NCBI GenBank assembly: GCA_009103225.1
Contig: RHPI01002048.1
Location: 635,668-699,667, forward strand
Reading direction: 5' to 3'
Length of the DNA stretch: 64,000 nt
Origin: Chlorokybus atmophyticus
Taxonomy: Eukaryota; Streptophyta; Chlorokybophyceae; Chlorokybales; Chlorokybaceae
Shown here piece by piece: positions 33,658 through 47,463 of the stretch. How positions within the stretch are numbered: the first letter of the stretch is position 1; the number at the start of each line of letters is the position of its first letter. Both the position numbers and the translations under genes were made by a program. The notes under the pieces were generated by a model. The model did no database searches, had not been told where the DNA came from, and was given only the letters and a program-made list of their open reading frames with translations.

Positions 33658-33964
33658 CTTTTCTCATGGTAAGGCTTATGCATATGTCGATATTGTTAAT
33701 AAAGGCTTTTTTGTAACCAGGTTACATTCACATATTACATACTGATACATAAAAATTTTATAATTATATTATATAGGCTAAGCGCTGACAGCTTTCTCTT
33801 TTTACTTTATCGCACACATTTGATGCGCACGACGAGGCGTTTTTACGATATTCACAACAAAACGACAGCAACGGTGACACGTTGCTATTGCAATGTCAAT
33901 TATAAGAAGGGTTTATCGTTTTTGTGACCGATACCAAGCACAAGTTGTGCCCGAATAGCGAGTT

Positions 33965-34687
33965 TTATAATGACATGTTGCAGCATTTGTTGATTCCTCG
34001 CTGCTGCCTGTACAGTTCGTCGCTGCTTGTCCGGATGTACAAGTTCTGTAGCATGTATTGCAGCATGTCACTGAGCGACTGCGCTGTGAATGTGCGCCAG
34101 CTGCTGTCATCGTCTGTGCGGTAATGCGCGCTAGCAGTCCATTCATGTTTCACTGAACCATCCAATTGGACACTGAGGTGCAAGTGGGTTGCACGTCGCC
34201 GCTTCCACTGCATGTCAAACGTGGCATCCAGCAAACGCCTCATGCGGTGCAGCAAATCTTCGTGCTGTATCTGCGTGTACAGCGTAGTGAAGTCAAGAGT
34301 CTGGAGCTGAAGGTGCTGGCGCTTGTCTCTGGCTGTACGAGTGGTGTTGAATACCGATTGCAGGCTACCGAATGCCAGCTGGTCAGTGACAATCCAACTG
34401 TAATGCACATCGGGCAGACCGACTGTCTCCGCCCACAAGTCATGCCAGATGGGGACCATGCTCTGGTAAGCTCTTGTCAGCCATCGGCTGGCATCTGTCA
34501 AGGAGGTCTCTGAAGCTGCCGCTATGAAGCGGGGTTGTGGCGGGTCCTTGTGCAGTTTAAACAACATGTACAAATGTGGCAGCTTCAAGGTTTGCTGTGG
34601 CTTGGAGGTACGGAAATCATGGGTGCTGTTCCAGTCAGCGTGCTGCTCCAACTGTGTGTCTTGGGTGTTAAAGAACACCCAAGACAC
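33965..34687 (-). pseudogene. Penelope-like reverse-transcriptase fragment
   Basis: A 240-codon open frame on the minus strand reads as the N-terminal half of an RT of the Penelope-like type seen in algae. It contains LPHLYMLFKLHKDPPQPRF, AAASETSLTDASRWLTRAY, LQTLDFTTLYTQIQHEDLL (the first catalytic Asp is in this block) and the start of the next motif (QQRGI), where similarity ends. The second catalytic region (YxDD) and the GIY-YIG endonuclease are absent. The fragment starts inside a perfect hairpin (34649-34694), so its first codons are not original coding sequence. It is probably a dead fragment left near the chromovirus. Confidence 0.65.
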
Positions 34688-34694
34688 ACAGTTG
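34649..34694. repeat. Perfect hairpin, 21-nt arms, 4-nt loop
   Basis: 34649-34669 and 34674-34694 are exact reverse complements around AAAG. The hairpin forms the 5' end of the RT fragment. Confidence 0.95.
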
Positions 34695-35548
34695 ATGAGC
34701 AGCTAGTATCCAACAGCAACAACAGCAGCAGCAGGCAACAGCAGCCGGCATAGCATAGCATATAATAACTTTGCCATACTTCTGATAATCAAGAGCAATA
34801 CAGCAGACTACTGTCAATATTGACAGCAGCGTTCTGGCTTATCGCAACAAGGAAAACACTACCAGCGCACAAGCAGTTGCAACATGAAGTTACAACAGGC
34901 AGCGCGGAGGATGCAAGAAGTGAGGAGAAGTACAGGCGATGCGGGTTGGAGCCCTTTGCAGATGGGTGCGAGAGCCTCCAAGGCTGACATTGCCATGGCG
35001 GGTGCTTCGAGCAATAGGCGAGTGTACAAAAGATTATATGCTGGCTTGTGGATTTAGTGCCATGCACATGGCCAATAATCGGCGCGGTGTGAGCTGTGTG
35101 GTAGGCATGGTCGCTCAGTATGTAGCCTGACTTCTGCGTGCTGTGTTTCATGGTATATGTATAATACAGGAGTATCCCATCATGGCTGCCTAGGCTCGAG
35201 TACCTCACCTTCCTGTAAGAGATGTGCACTTCTGCCAAGCATGCGCAAATGGCAATGCACAAAACCGCATGAAGGCCTCTTCAATCGACGGCACCAAACA
35301 TGATGGTGGCAACATACCGCATTTTGGAATCAACCTGCGTATCCCGCAACAATCAACCTGCATCTACCTGCCAAGGCAACCACAAGCACATGGCAGGCCA
35401 TGCTACATGATGCTACTGATATAAGTGCAGCATAATCAAGTGCTGCACTTGTTTCAGAGCTCTGACCTGCATGCATAACCCAAGCCACACTTCATGCAAG
35501 CAGATTCTTAGCAGCGAGCAGTCTGACAGCGAATAACTGTTGCATAAT
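34695..35548. other. Intergenic region downstream of eL22
   Basis: About 850 bp with no recognisable gene. It includes a CAG/CAACAG-rich patch at 34711-34745. It probably contains the eL22 3' UTR. Confidence 0.5.
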
Positions 35549-36877
<1,329 letters not shown>

Positions 36878-36919
36878 GGCGGACGTCCTCCTCCTCCGCC
36901 TCCGCCGCCGCCTGCTTTG

Positions 36920-36928
36920 AAACCCTAA
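36920..36928 (+). promoter_or_regulatory. Telo-box AAACCCTAA upstream of eL22
   Basis: An exact AAACCCTAA lies 43 bp upstream of the eL22 start codon. In plants this motif is characteristic of promoters of ribosomal-protein and other translation genes, which fits the gene it precedes. Confidence 0.6.
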
Positions 36929-37226
36929 AGAGACCTTAGCCAGTACACCGCGCCAACAATTGTACCACCGAAGCGCCTGCGTGAAACGCCTGCTGCACGT
37001 CTCTGCCGCGGTATACAGTGCTACCATAACGTTCCTCCAACTTGACGGAGTCGGCCAAGCAGCGATGTACAGGAAGCTTCCCCCCGGTCAGAGTGAAGCT
37101 GACCTGGTCCGGCCTGGTCTGGTCTGGCCTGGTCCGGGGCAGTCTGGCCTACTCTGGCCTGGCTTGAGTGCTGGGTTCTGTGCGCTGAGTTCAAGCGACT
37201 TCTTGGTAAGCTGGAAGGACTCAAGT

Positions 37227-38224
37227 ATGGCCTCGCGGCGGCGGCAGCTACAGGAAGAGCAAGGACGAGGGAGTGTTTCCTCTTCTGGCGGCGGCGTTTT
37301 AACTGAGAGGCAGCGAGTCATTGAGAGAATGATAGAGGAAGAAGTGGCCGCAGGGTTCAGCAGCAGCAATGGCAGGTCTCGGCCGAGGTGAGTGTCAGTA
37401 TATCTGTGGAGCATTTGTCTTGCATGCGTCGCTGGTCAGATGGTAGTCATCGGCCATGAAGTGAAAGCAGATGTTGGTGCTAATCCTAAGTGTTAAAGCG
37501 CTTGCTTGTACCTGCCATGCTGAATCTGGACTGTAATCGCTTGCAATTGAAAGCTAACACTTGGATTGTGCGCGCCACGTGTAGCTCACCACGCTCACCG
37601 CGCTTAAGCATGCAGCGCAGCGCATCACCACAGAGGTGCACAGTTGCTCTGTTGCGAGTCAGTGACTGCTGCACGCACGCACGCGCACACGCACGCACTC
37701 ACGCGCCCGCACGCAAGCTCTCACTCACGGGCACGGAACACACACGCACATGCACACCCAGACTTGAAGAGAGACACATCTGCGCTCATTCTCTTGCACA
37801 CGCGTGCAAGCGCACCCACATGCACGTGCACTCAGGCATTCACACGTGCACACGCGCATAAGCTAAGTCGCTATCTGCTACACCCAGCAGGCCCGTGTCG
37901 TCCTTGGCTTCATCAACCGAGCTCTTCCAGCGCCGTCTCGGTCAGTCTCTTCGCGAGCGCAGGCGTGCAGAGATCGAGGCGGAGATGGAGGCCAGAGCGG
38001 AGGCCGAGCTCGCAGATGAAGAAGCCCTCAGGGCCAGCAACGGTGGAGTCGCCGTCAGCTTCTGCTCCGGTTCATTGTCGCGCGGGTCCACCCCACGCAG
38101 CCAGCTGTTACCGATGCGCAGCTCCGACAATTTGTCCACGCCTCGGTCGAGCATTGGCAGACTCGAACACGTGGACCTCGCGTCCTGCAGCCTCTGCGAG
38201 CCGGATGACATAAACCATGGTTAG
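37227..38224 (+). CDS. Hypothetical protein, basic/acidic helix and Ser-rich tail
   Basis: Two exons, 37227-37387 and 37891-38224 (TAG), join in phase 2 and give 164 residues. I do not recognise the family. The first exon holds a charged helix (ERQRVIERMIEEEVAAGF). The second holds a strongly helical Arg/Glu segment (SLRERRRAEIEAEMEARAEA) and then a Ser/Arg/Pro-rich tail. No signal peptide or membrane segment is present. The 503-bp intron contains a CA/CG-alternating tract (about 37674-37860). The start was chosen as the Met preceding the charged region; upstream sequence is a degenerate CTGGCC/CTGGTC repeat (37100-37165). Further exons beyond 38224 cannot be excluded. Confidence 0.5.
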
Positions 38225-38793
38225 ATTCATGTACATGCATGGTATCATTGTTCCCTTTGACCCTTTCTGTTGCTGCATTGCCGCAGTGAGCTGACATGTG
38301 CCCGCAGGTGATGGCGAAGTATGTACACTAGTAACACTGCAGGAGCCGTACCGCTTGAGCAGGCACCATCGGCCGGTGTATCGTAGTTACGAGTACTACC
38401 GCTACTATGGTGCGGAACAGCCAATATATTGCATACACTCATGTAGTTGCTGTACGATGAGCAATGGTGGGGTTGACTGACAGCAGGTTGTGTTGTTCAC
38501 AGGTTTTGCTGGGCAGGGTGCGCGCACCAGCTGGGCGCACAATCCCTCCAAAGTACCTACCCTCCCTAGATACCTCACAAATACACATCAGAGAGCAATG
38601 CAGGCAGCTATTTACTAAAACACCAATCGTTTCTGTCTACAATCGCCTATTCACAAGCCAGTCAGCACAGTCACATAGAAAACACTGGGGGCAACAAGCA
38701 CAACATGACACTGCAGCAGATGAACAACAGCTACTGACACCACAGACAGTTGACACGCTGAGTCAAACAAGCTGCGTGTCCACACGCTCAACA
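38225..38793. other. Convergent intergenic region
   Basis: This lies between the unknown plus-strand gene and the DOCK 3' end. A possible acceptor (TTCACAG) near 38502 is followed by a short open stretch, but nothing supports an exon. Otherwise nothing is seen. Confidence 0.4.
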
Positions 38794-41700
38794 CTATTGG
38801 CTCAACAACAGAGGGGCTGCTTTGCTTGGAGTTGCCGAAACAGGTGGAAGGTAGTGACTCAGCTCCGCGGACAGCTCCTTCAAGCCTCGTATGAGCTCAT
38901 AATGAAAGTCGTGGTTGGCTGCCGTGACCAACCGGCTGTGCAGTGTGATGCCCGCATCGCATGCGGCCAAAAAGTTGCGAAGTGCATCTCTCAGTTTTGT
39001 TGTCTTCTCCTCAGAATACTCTGTCTCCAGCTCTGGCGCCAAGAAGGTCTGGCAGATAGGAACAACGCCAGAGTTGACCTGCCATTCAGCAACAAGCAAA
39101 TATCAGTCGAACATGCATGCAACACACATGTTAGCAGTATACAACAACGTGCGATTCTGACAACCATACAACACTATGAGCACCTGTGTGCGAACACTTC
39201 CTTGAAGTACCCTTTGCAGCGACACCAGGCTTTTCTGTGGCCTCTTGATTTCTAGCCAGATAGCCTGCGCTTGAGTGTTGACAATATCAGTGGCATTCTC
39301 GATGGGCGAGAACTCCTTCTCTTGTCTCTCCTTCACAAGCAAACGGCTCTTGAGTGTTGGGAAGGTGCCGTCTGTAGTCAGCACGGTCCTGCGCTTCCAC
39401 TGGTCCTGCAGACCGCCGTGCACGTTGCCGCTGGGCGTGAAGGGCGTGTCATACGTAAAGCGAGACAGGCCAGTGTTCTGGTCCACAATCAAGTCGGTCA
39501 CATTCATGTCTTGAGGCAGCGGGTCCACAAAGGTGACCTGCAACACGGAACACCCTAAATCAAGCCACAATTTCGCAATCAAACCAGCAGTCTGACAGCG
39601 TCCATTGCTACTTGCATGATTGCAGTCTGTGTAAGAAACAGTTTGTACCTGAATGTAGCCGACGCCAGGCAGCAGCTCTGTTGTGGACACGGTGTGAGAG
39701 TCTGTAATAATCTTCAAGAAGCCCTGCCCAAGCTTAACTCCATACAGCTTTTTCAAGCGCTCCACAAACTCTCCCAGCAGAACTGTTCTTGCTTCGCGAT
39801 ACACGAACTGTTTGAGATGTAGGCTGGGGCCAAACACTTCACCGTAGAAAGCTACTCGGTAGAAGTTTGCAGCCGGATGGAATGTCGCCAACTCGGTTTG
39901 CTGCTGCAGGGACTCGTACACTTTCTTGAGACCTGTACAATCAGCAACACTTCAACCCTGTTTTCTCTGTTGGTTTGTACTCTAATTACCAACAGCATGG
40001 AACAGCTTGTGTAAACACACCATCGTAGCACTCAATCAGGTGCTGGAAAGACCGGCGCTTTTTATAGACCGGTATCAGCATCTCGTACAGCTCAATGCAG
40101 GTCGCTTGCAGTTCTGCTTTGAGAAGCAGCGTGATTGCTGAGTGCAGCGAGTCCAAACCCGCCTCCAACGTTGCCAGTGAGGCTCCATACCTGAAGCAAG
40201 ACAACCCATCAATTCTTCAATACTATTGGAACAAGATTGCTGTGACTTGGTGATGCATGTTGTATAGCTTACCCAACACACTCGGGTGGCAACGTGCGCA
40301 GCCCAGGGCTGAGGGGTGGGCAGATCTTCTTCACAGCTTCCAAAGTATCCACCGGCCATGCCACTTCAGAGTCGCCCTGCTCCATCCACATTTGCGTGGC
40401 GACGAATATGGCGACTGCGCACATGGCTGCTTCGGCCCAGCGCTGTTGATCTTGTTGCAGCTTACACAGCTTCTGCAGCCACAGGATGTGCAGATCGGGC
40501 ACCTGCAACAATCAGGTAGAATCAGAACAATACAAAGTAATCAGTGCAACCTAAGCATAAGTGGTGTCCCATGATCCTGACCTGTACATAAGCGTCTGCC
40601 AGGCTGCAGTAGTGGTCTACAATTGCATGCTTGTCGATTGGCGTGCGAGTTGATGTGGCTGTTGGCAGGCTCAGAGCATCCCGGTCATGCTCCAACGTGC
40701 GGGCCTGGATGGTGCATAGCGAACCCACCATTGCTTCAACCTCCTCCCATCGCCGGTTGATGTCATCAATGGTTGAATAGCCTCTTCCTGCAAGCGCATG
40801 GCACATGTATACGTAGCTGGTGGTTGTGAAATGCACAGCTCATGAAAGAAGAGCAACATTGTCCCTCAATAACTAGAAATGAATGTACCTGGCACAAGGT
40901 CTAACGAGTCCCTCACATGGCCCTGTTTCAGGTCTTCCAGTGATGCGCGCAGCTGCTTGGCACAGTCTGCTTCTTGAGGGAACCCGTTGACCGCCTCGAC
41001 CAGCCTCACATCACTCAAGACTTTGAAAAACGCCATGGTCAGAAGCATCCGCAACCGAAGCACGTTGCCAAACACCGCAAAGGAGTGCTGCGACACGCAA
41101 CAATTGTTGTTGTTGGCTGATTCCTTGACAACAGCATGATGCACGCAACAGGAGCCAATGCATTTGCTGACATCAGATCAGTCAACAGGCAAAGTGTTGA
41201 CAACCACACCTTGAGAAGTTGCTGCACACCCGCAATGCCTGCACGGCGAAGCGGCTCTGTTGAACACGTGCACATGCGGAGCAAACTCACGCACGCCTCA
41301 TATATGAAGGTCTGGTCACGAGGGCGAGCGTACACATATCGCCGATGTGTGCACATGAAGATGTCCAGCACACGCAAGAACTCTGCCCACGCTGCAGCCG
41401 ACTGCCTCTTGTTCATGAAATTCAACAGCAGAGAACACATGCAGTCCAGCCGGTTGTCTTTGGGGTCCAGATCCTCAGGCTCCTGATCTATCCTATCTGG
41501 CCCATCTAAGTATGCGATGAAAGCATCCAGAACGGTAAGGCTGACCAAAGTGCTAAGGTTCGCTTCCCAAGTTTTCTGCAAACACAAGGCTCAGGTTGCA
41601 ATACCATTGACAAGCGACAAGCCTCCGCGTTGACATGCACATGTCAGCACTCACCAACTTGTGACGAAAGGCTGGGTCGTTCTTCAACGGCATAGCGGCT

Positions 41701-44700
41701 GCAGAAGGTTTGCGAGACCCGTTGGCTCGCAGCGCAATGAACTGCTCTCGCAGAGGTTGGTTTGACCGGGATGACAATGAGCCTTTCCCAGGGGAGTACA
41801 TTCTCTCCAGGGTAGCCTGCACGTAACAGCGTGTGTTATTTGGTACAGTGTTAGAGAAGAGCAGCTCTTGAAGACTGTTCTTGATCGGAAACTACGCACT
41901 TTTGTGTCTTTGCTGTCGCTGGCCAATACAGTGTACAGAGGTGGTGCGAGGTTGCCGCCGGGCACCAGACTGGTCCTTGCTTCCAGCACGGCAGATGGAG
42001 AGGTGGCCGAGAAGTACTCAAAGTACTTAAAGCAAGCCTCCAGGATAGCAAAGAAAGCAGCGCGCCGTCCCGCGTCTTTGGCATAGCACTCAGCCAATGT
42101 GTCTGAGTTGGTGTGGCGCAGCACAAACAGCGCACAGATGAGAATCTCGCGCTTCTCTTGTGGAACCAACTTCTCAAACACATCCAAGTTGTCGGCCAAC
42201 TGCAGTTACAGCAAAGAAGTTTAGAGGCACTTTACAAAAGTAGGCACAAATGCTGCAAGGAAGGGAGTTGACAACCGCAGCCGACCATTTCTAGCACAGG
42301 GAAGAACATGGATGCCAATGAGGCCTTGTCTTCACTCCACTGGTAGCGCGCATCATATTCGCACTTTGTGACAGTCATTGCCAGTATGCGTGCAGCCTGT
42401 TATAGTCGGAGTAAGACCAAAGCACAAGGGAAACACACGCAAGACCAAAAAGCTAGCGGCTTGCATGCTTACCTTAGTGCGTATGCTGCGCTCGGGATGC
42501 CCCAGTGCGATGAAAACTTCCGTCACAAGTCTGTTGACAAGCAGGTTGCGGCGTCCTTCAATAGTGACGAAGGTGCTGAAGTTCTCCACGTCGCAGATGA
42601 CACGCAGAAAAGCCAACTTCATGTCCTGTAGCACCGGGGTGCAACTACCCACGAGCTTGGCAAAGTACAGCTCTGTCTGCGAAAACCAGATGGTGACGAC
42701 ATGCCATGACAATAATAACTACGCAGACAGCGACAATGGGTTGCTGTCAGCAACCAAAAGCTCACCAGACGCAAGCACTGTTCAGGTTGTATGAGAGCCA
42801 ACAAGTCCGCGCAAAAGAATGCCAACGAGAGGTTGAGCTGCTTTGCAAAGACAAGGCCGGTGCTGCTTCTCTCTACTAGATCTGCCAACAGTGCTGAAAA
42901 CAACCCTTGCAGGCTCCCAAAAACAGGCGCGCTCAGCAGCATCAGCGCAGCTCTGTCCTCATCTGCAGCCAAAAACGAGGGTCAACAGACACGTAGCAAG
43001 GCAATGATGTACCTCAGGACTAGATTATCTAATCTAGATCAATAGACTGGTCCATGATGAATGCAGCCCACCTCGCTCACGGCGAGCTTGCAGCTCCAGT
43101 GCAATTGATTTCGCTATCAGTTCAAGAAGCGCCCAACCAACAACCAAAGAGTCTTCGTACTCAACAGAGCCCTTGCTGCGTGTCTGTGACCACATTGAAT
43201 GAGTCCATCCAGCGTGCCTGAGAAGTGCTTACACGCAACAAAGTCAGTGCAGGTTGCACCTTGTTTTGCGCTATGCCACACCAGATGTGGCACAGCGCAG
43301 GGTATACTGGAACCGTGTCCCATCGGTCTACGCTGCCATATACATAGTCAATGTACTGCACAAGGTAGCGACTCCGTTCCTCGCCGTCTACCACAGACTG
43401 CTGTACTCGCTTGAATATGTTGATCACCGCACGGAATGCTGTGCCCTATAAAGGGTACAGGGTAAGATGCAAGACTTGCACAATAACCTGCAAATGCTCA
43501 GCCGTGACAGCAACTATGCTGTGGCTGCACAACCCAACTTGCCTGCAGTGCCCGAGATTCTGTTGTGGCCAGCACACCAAGCAGTATGTTGAGAGTTGGG
43601 TGCAAAAACTGCATCAGGGCTCTAGAGGAGCAGTTTGCCAACTGCTGCACCACCTGCTTGAGAAGTCAACAATGTGCGACCGCCAAAAACAGGACATACA
43701 ACAAATGAGAATGTTGACCAATTGCATCGTGACGACCAGTCTACATCAAGCTGGCTCACACCAAAGCATACCAGTTCAAAACCCGGTGCCTGGCTGAGGC
43801 CGCCACGGATGTAGTCATCGTAAGCTTGCAAAAAAGCGCTGACATGCTCATCCATAGGGTTAATAGAGGAGCACAGTCGCATCCTCATGCGGAACAGCAG
43901 CTTCCTGTCATCAAGGTATGGCACATGCGCCTGCAACGTGACCATGTGAATACCTGAACACGCACGCATTTTTACAACAGCACAACTGTTTGATTGCCAG
44001 CTCACCTTGACATTGTCCTCAAGATACTTGTACAATAACTCGCTCATGACTGGCAAGCTCAGATCTGCCGTTGACACCCTTTCCGGCGGGTACAGAGGGA
44101 CCACAGCATATCCGAGTGGCTTCTGCTGTGCTGCCTGCTTAGATTTGGATGTAGGGGGCTCCACGTTCAAGAAAGTGAAAAGCAAATGGTGCTTTCTGCC
44201 GAGCAACGGCGGCACTTGCATCTTGAACTCGTCGTGAAACAGTGAGATCTTTGATCGCCAGGATATGGTTGTGCCCGCAGAAGTCTGCATCTGACCCTGC
44301 GGCTCCTTTGGAAAAAATACCTGTGAATGAGAACACACATTAGTAAACATCAGACATGCTTGCGAGAATATTGCCAGCATGAGTGATGATTAACGGTTAC
44401 TTACGGGAAGACCTGGTGCACTAAAGTTCAGGTCATCATCCTTGAGCTCTACTTTGATGTACACATTGCGCTGCTTGCGCGTGACAAACGATTGCGGGTA
44501 TATATACAGCAGGTGAAAGAGGCGCATGTGCGGCTCGTTCTGGGAGAGCAGTCGAAAGTTGATCATGTACGGGACGGGCAGCTTTGTTATGGAAGTCCCT
44601 GCAGGGTCGGTGTGCCTGCTCTCAACAGATAGTACGGCACCAGAGCGACTTGGAACTACGGGGCTGGCGCCGACTTCCGACGATGATATTGTCTCCCCGC

Positions 44701-47397
44701 CAGCAACGCTGCCAGCATCACTGTCATCATCCTCGCTGTTGGCATGGTACCCATTGCTGACAAAGGAGGAACCAGTGGACTGTTCTCTCTGATGACCATT
44801 GATTGGTGTGTTTAGCCCAGTGCTGGGCATCGACGGAACGATCAGTTTGGCTAATGTGCCCGCTGGAAAGCTAGCACTCGCATCAACACCATCGCCAGGT
44901 AGACGCTGTACCACAACCTGCAGCCCGTGATGCAGCATTAGACTTGACTATGAAGCACTAGCTAATAAAGTAGCTGTCAAGCATCAGCGCAAGTCATGAC
45001 GGATTGCAGCGTGTCCACACCTGGAACTGTGCTCGCACATGCTTGTGAATCTTGCGCTTGGGATCCTGAACACCAAGGTAGAAGGCTGGTTACGCATGAT
45101 TGCTTGCGCCACCAGAGGCAGTACATTTTGTTTGCAATCATGTGAGGGTGGAAACAGCCTCAGCACACCAACATACATTGATCAAGTCTTGTAGACTCTC
45201 CTCTGAGTAGCACTCCTTGATGCGGTGCAGAGGCTCAACATCAACTGTCTTCTCTTGACCAGGCTGTAACACAACGTCACGTTGGCGTCAGTGTCACCAC
45301 CAATCAAGCCACGTATGCACTGTTCAGTACCTTGAAGTTACAGCTGCCATCGGAGTCAAACATAGGTATAAGAGCCCAGGCGAATTGCTCGTGGACTGGC
45401 ATTTTCTGCGACCAGTCCTGTGCAATCTGCTGTAACCTGATGCGCTCCTTCTCATTGCTCTTGCCCTGCAAGACATCATGTTGCTTAGAATGGTTGTATT
45501 GCAGTGCAAGTCCTCCACGAAACAGGTTCAAATGTGTGACCTGTTCTTTACGGGGGTGCGTATACGTTTTCCCCTTCACTCCACCAGCGCTGCCTGTCGC
45601 CGTTCGCTCCAATTGTAGAAGAAAGCAGATGCCGGGACCCGTCTCCACATCAGCAAAGGAGAAGACACACCTGCGCTCTTGCCGCCCAGAGGTACTGGCC
45701 TGCACAAGCAGACAGCAACATCTGAGTGCAAAATGTAGCTTCCGTTGTACTGGATGGTTGACTGGCTTGTGGGAACTACCCAAGCACAGCGGCAAGCAGG
45801 TGGCATAACAGTATGTGAACTGGAAGTGAAAGCTCACTTCAGTATGTCTGCATACAGAATACAATGAAGGTGAATGGGCTATCAAGCAGTGCACTCACCA
45901 TCCAATCCTGTGGTGTGAACTGAAAGTGGAAGTCTTCAGAGACCTTTGAGCGTTTTGATGTGTCCCACGTTGCTACTGAACCGTGAAAGGGTTCTGCCAT
46001 GCACAAGTGGCATATGGCCTCAGCTATGCTACAACACATGTTGACAAAAGAACAGGAGACAGCATGTTGACATACCAATTGCACCAGCCTCAAAGTCCAG
46101 CTTTGAGATAGTCACAGCAAAGCGTAGCCCTCTGTCGGGATATTGATGTTATTGAACATTGCAACTGCATTGTACCACTGCGGTGCACATGTGGAAAACT
46201 GCATGCAGAGTTCTGGCTATCAATTGTGCTTCACCAAGCAACCAATGTTGTGACTTACTGCGGGTTGACACTTGAAGGGGGGAGTGCTGGTATACGATTG
46301 CCAGCCACTGTGGCACTCTCTGACTGCCAATTGTACAACGGATCGTATACTTGCACGAGTTGTGGTGGCGTAGTAATGGCCAGCTGCGTTGTATCAACAT
46401 CATCAGCCACTAGCCAAGGCGTGCACTAATCACACAAACAGCCAAGCCACCTTGGAAGTGGACGCGGATTGATGCAGAAGCTCATCTTCACCATAGGGCA
46501 CGCCGCCTGCCACATGTCAACTTCAACAGAATGCTGAAACCGGTTGCGTAACGCGCATAGCCATAGCCATAGCCATAGCCAACTGTGCACGACTTGCATA
46601 CATAGTGACCTCGATTGAACTCTCACCATGTTTGCTTGCTGTCAGCTCATCCTGATCGCCCTCATATACTTGAGGATCCAGTTCTGGCAAGGGAGCGGGG
46701 TTGAAGTGGCCGTATTTGCCATTGATCACAACCCAGTCGGAGCTGCATGTCTGCACTAACTCCTTAAGATGTGGCGCCTGCTGCGCTGCTTCATGCAGCT
46801 GTTCACCAACGCAACAAATCAGTTGCTGAGCTGTGTTGCGTGAACACCAAACGAGCAACGTCAGTAGTTGAACCCTCAACTTCATACTCCAATTGCACGG
46901 TGGTTGCACTTCTGTGCTGTTGCTATGACTAGGCATGACATGCAACCACAACATGCACAAAAGCAACCTTGCTCACAGTAACGCCTTGTAACCTAGTTGC
47001 ATTGCTTGTTTGCTCGATACAGCATTGGCAAATCGGCACCATAAGTAATTACTAACAGCGGCTGAAGCATTGCCGACCAATGCCGCAAAACCACCGAGCA
47101 AACATCACATACGCCTGTCGCTTCACAAGGACCGAGGGTTGAAACCCATTTTCAGCCAATCCGTCATTGGAATCCGCTTGTACAGCTTGCACAGCAGAAC
47201 TAGAACTCCAGTGTAGTAGTGTCTTGAAGTAGGTTGTTTGTGCAAGCTGTATGTACCAGTAACGAGGCCTGAGGGTTAGCTGTAGAGTGGCCGGCGCCAG
47301 AGAAGGGCGATCGTGCCACAGTGGTCAGCGTGCCAAAGTAACTCTGCTCTCGTGACGGAGGCAGCCCCAGGCCGCCTCCGGAAGCTATCCCAGACAT
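38794..47397 (-). CDS. DOCK-family Rho/ROP GTPase exchange factor, SPIKE1-like
   Basis: A multi-exon minus-strand gene; well-placed exons, 5' to 3', include 44917-44405, 44320-43772, 43653-43543, 41575-41210, 41087-40889, 40787-40582, 40502-40273, 40190-40021, 39932-39649, 39537-39184 and 39078-38794 (stop). The DHR-1 lipid-binding C2-like domain spans about 44.9-43.8 kb (RLFHLLYIYPQSF, GRKHHLLFTFLNVEPP, GYAVVPLYPP). The DHR-2 exchange domain spans about 40.5-38.9 kb (FYRVAFYGEVFG, LLPGVGYIQ, FTYDTPFTPSG, RRTVLTTDGTFP, LQRVLQGSV). The ending VNSGVVPICQTFL with AELSHYLPP resembles plant SPIKE1 more than animal DOCKs. SPIKE1 activates ROP GTPases to control actin. The donor at 43542 is GC. N-terminal exons (47397 to about 45.0 kb; first Met at 47397, MSGIASGGGLGLPPSREQ) are less securely joined. 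Confidence 0.9.
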
Positions 47398-47454
47398 AGG
47401 GCAGGCCTGATGGTCGCCTCCAGGCCAGGCATGTCCCAGGCAGCTTCAGCAAGC

Positions 47455-47463
47455 AAACCCTAA
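47455..47463 (+). promoter_or_regulatory. Telo-box AAACCCTAA upstream of DOCK gene
   Basis: An exact AAACCCTAA lies 58 bp upstream of the inferred DOCK start codon at 47397, the same placement and orientation relative to the gene as at eL22. Confidence 0.4.

Noticed and set aside
33965-34687. Telomerase reverse transcriptase
   Set aside because: Motif wording (LPHLYMLFKLHKDPP, LDFTTLYTQI) fits Penelope-like RTs, and no telomerase-specific domain is present.
38464-39255. 263-codon open frame on the plus strand
   Set aside because: It is antisense to the DOCK C-terminal exons, which match the family in the other strand.
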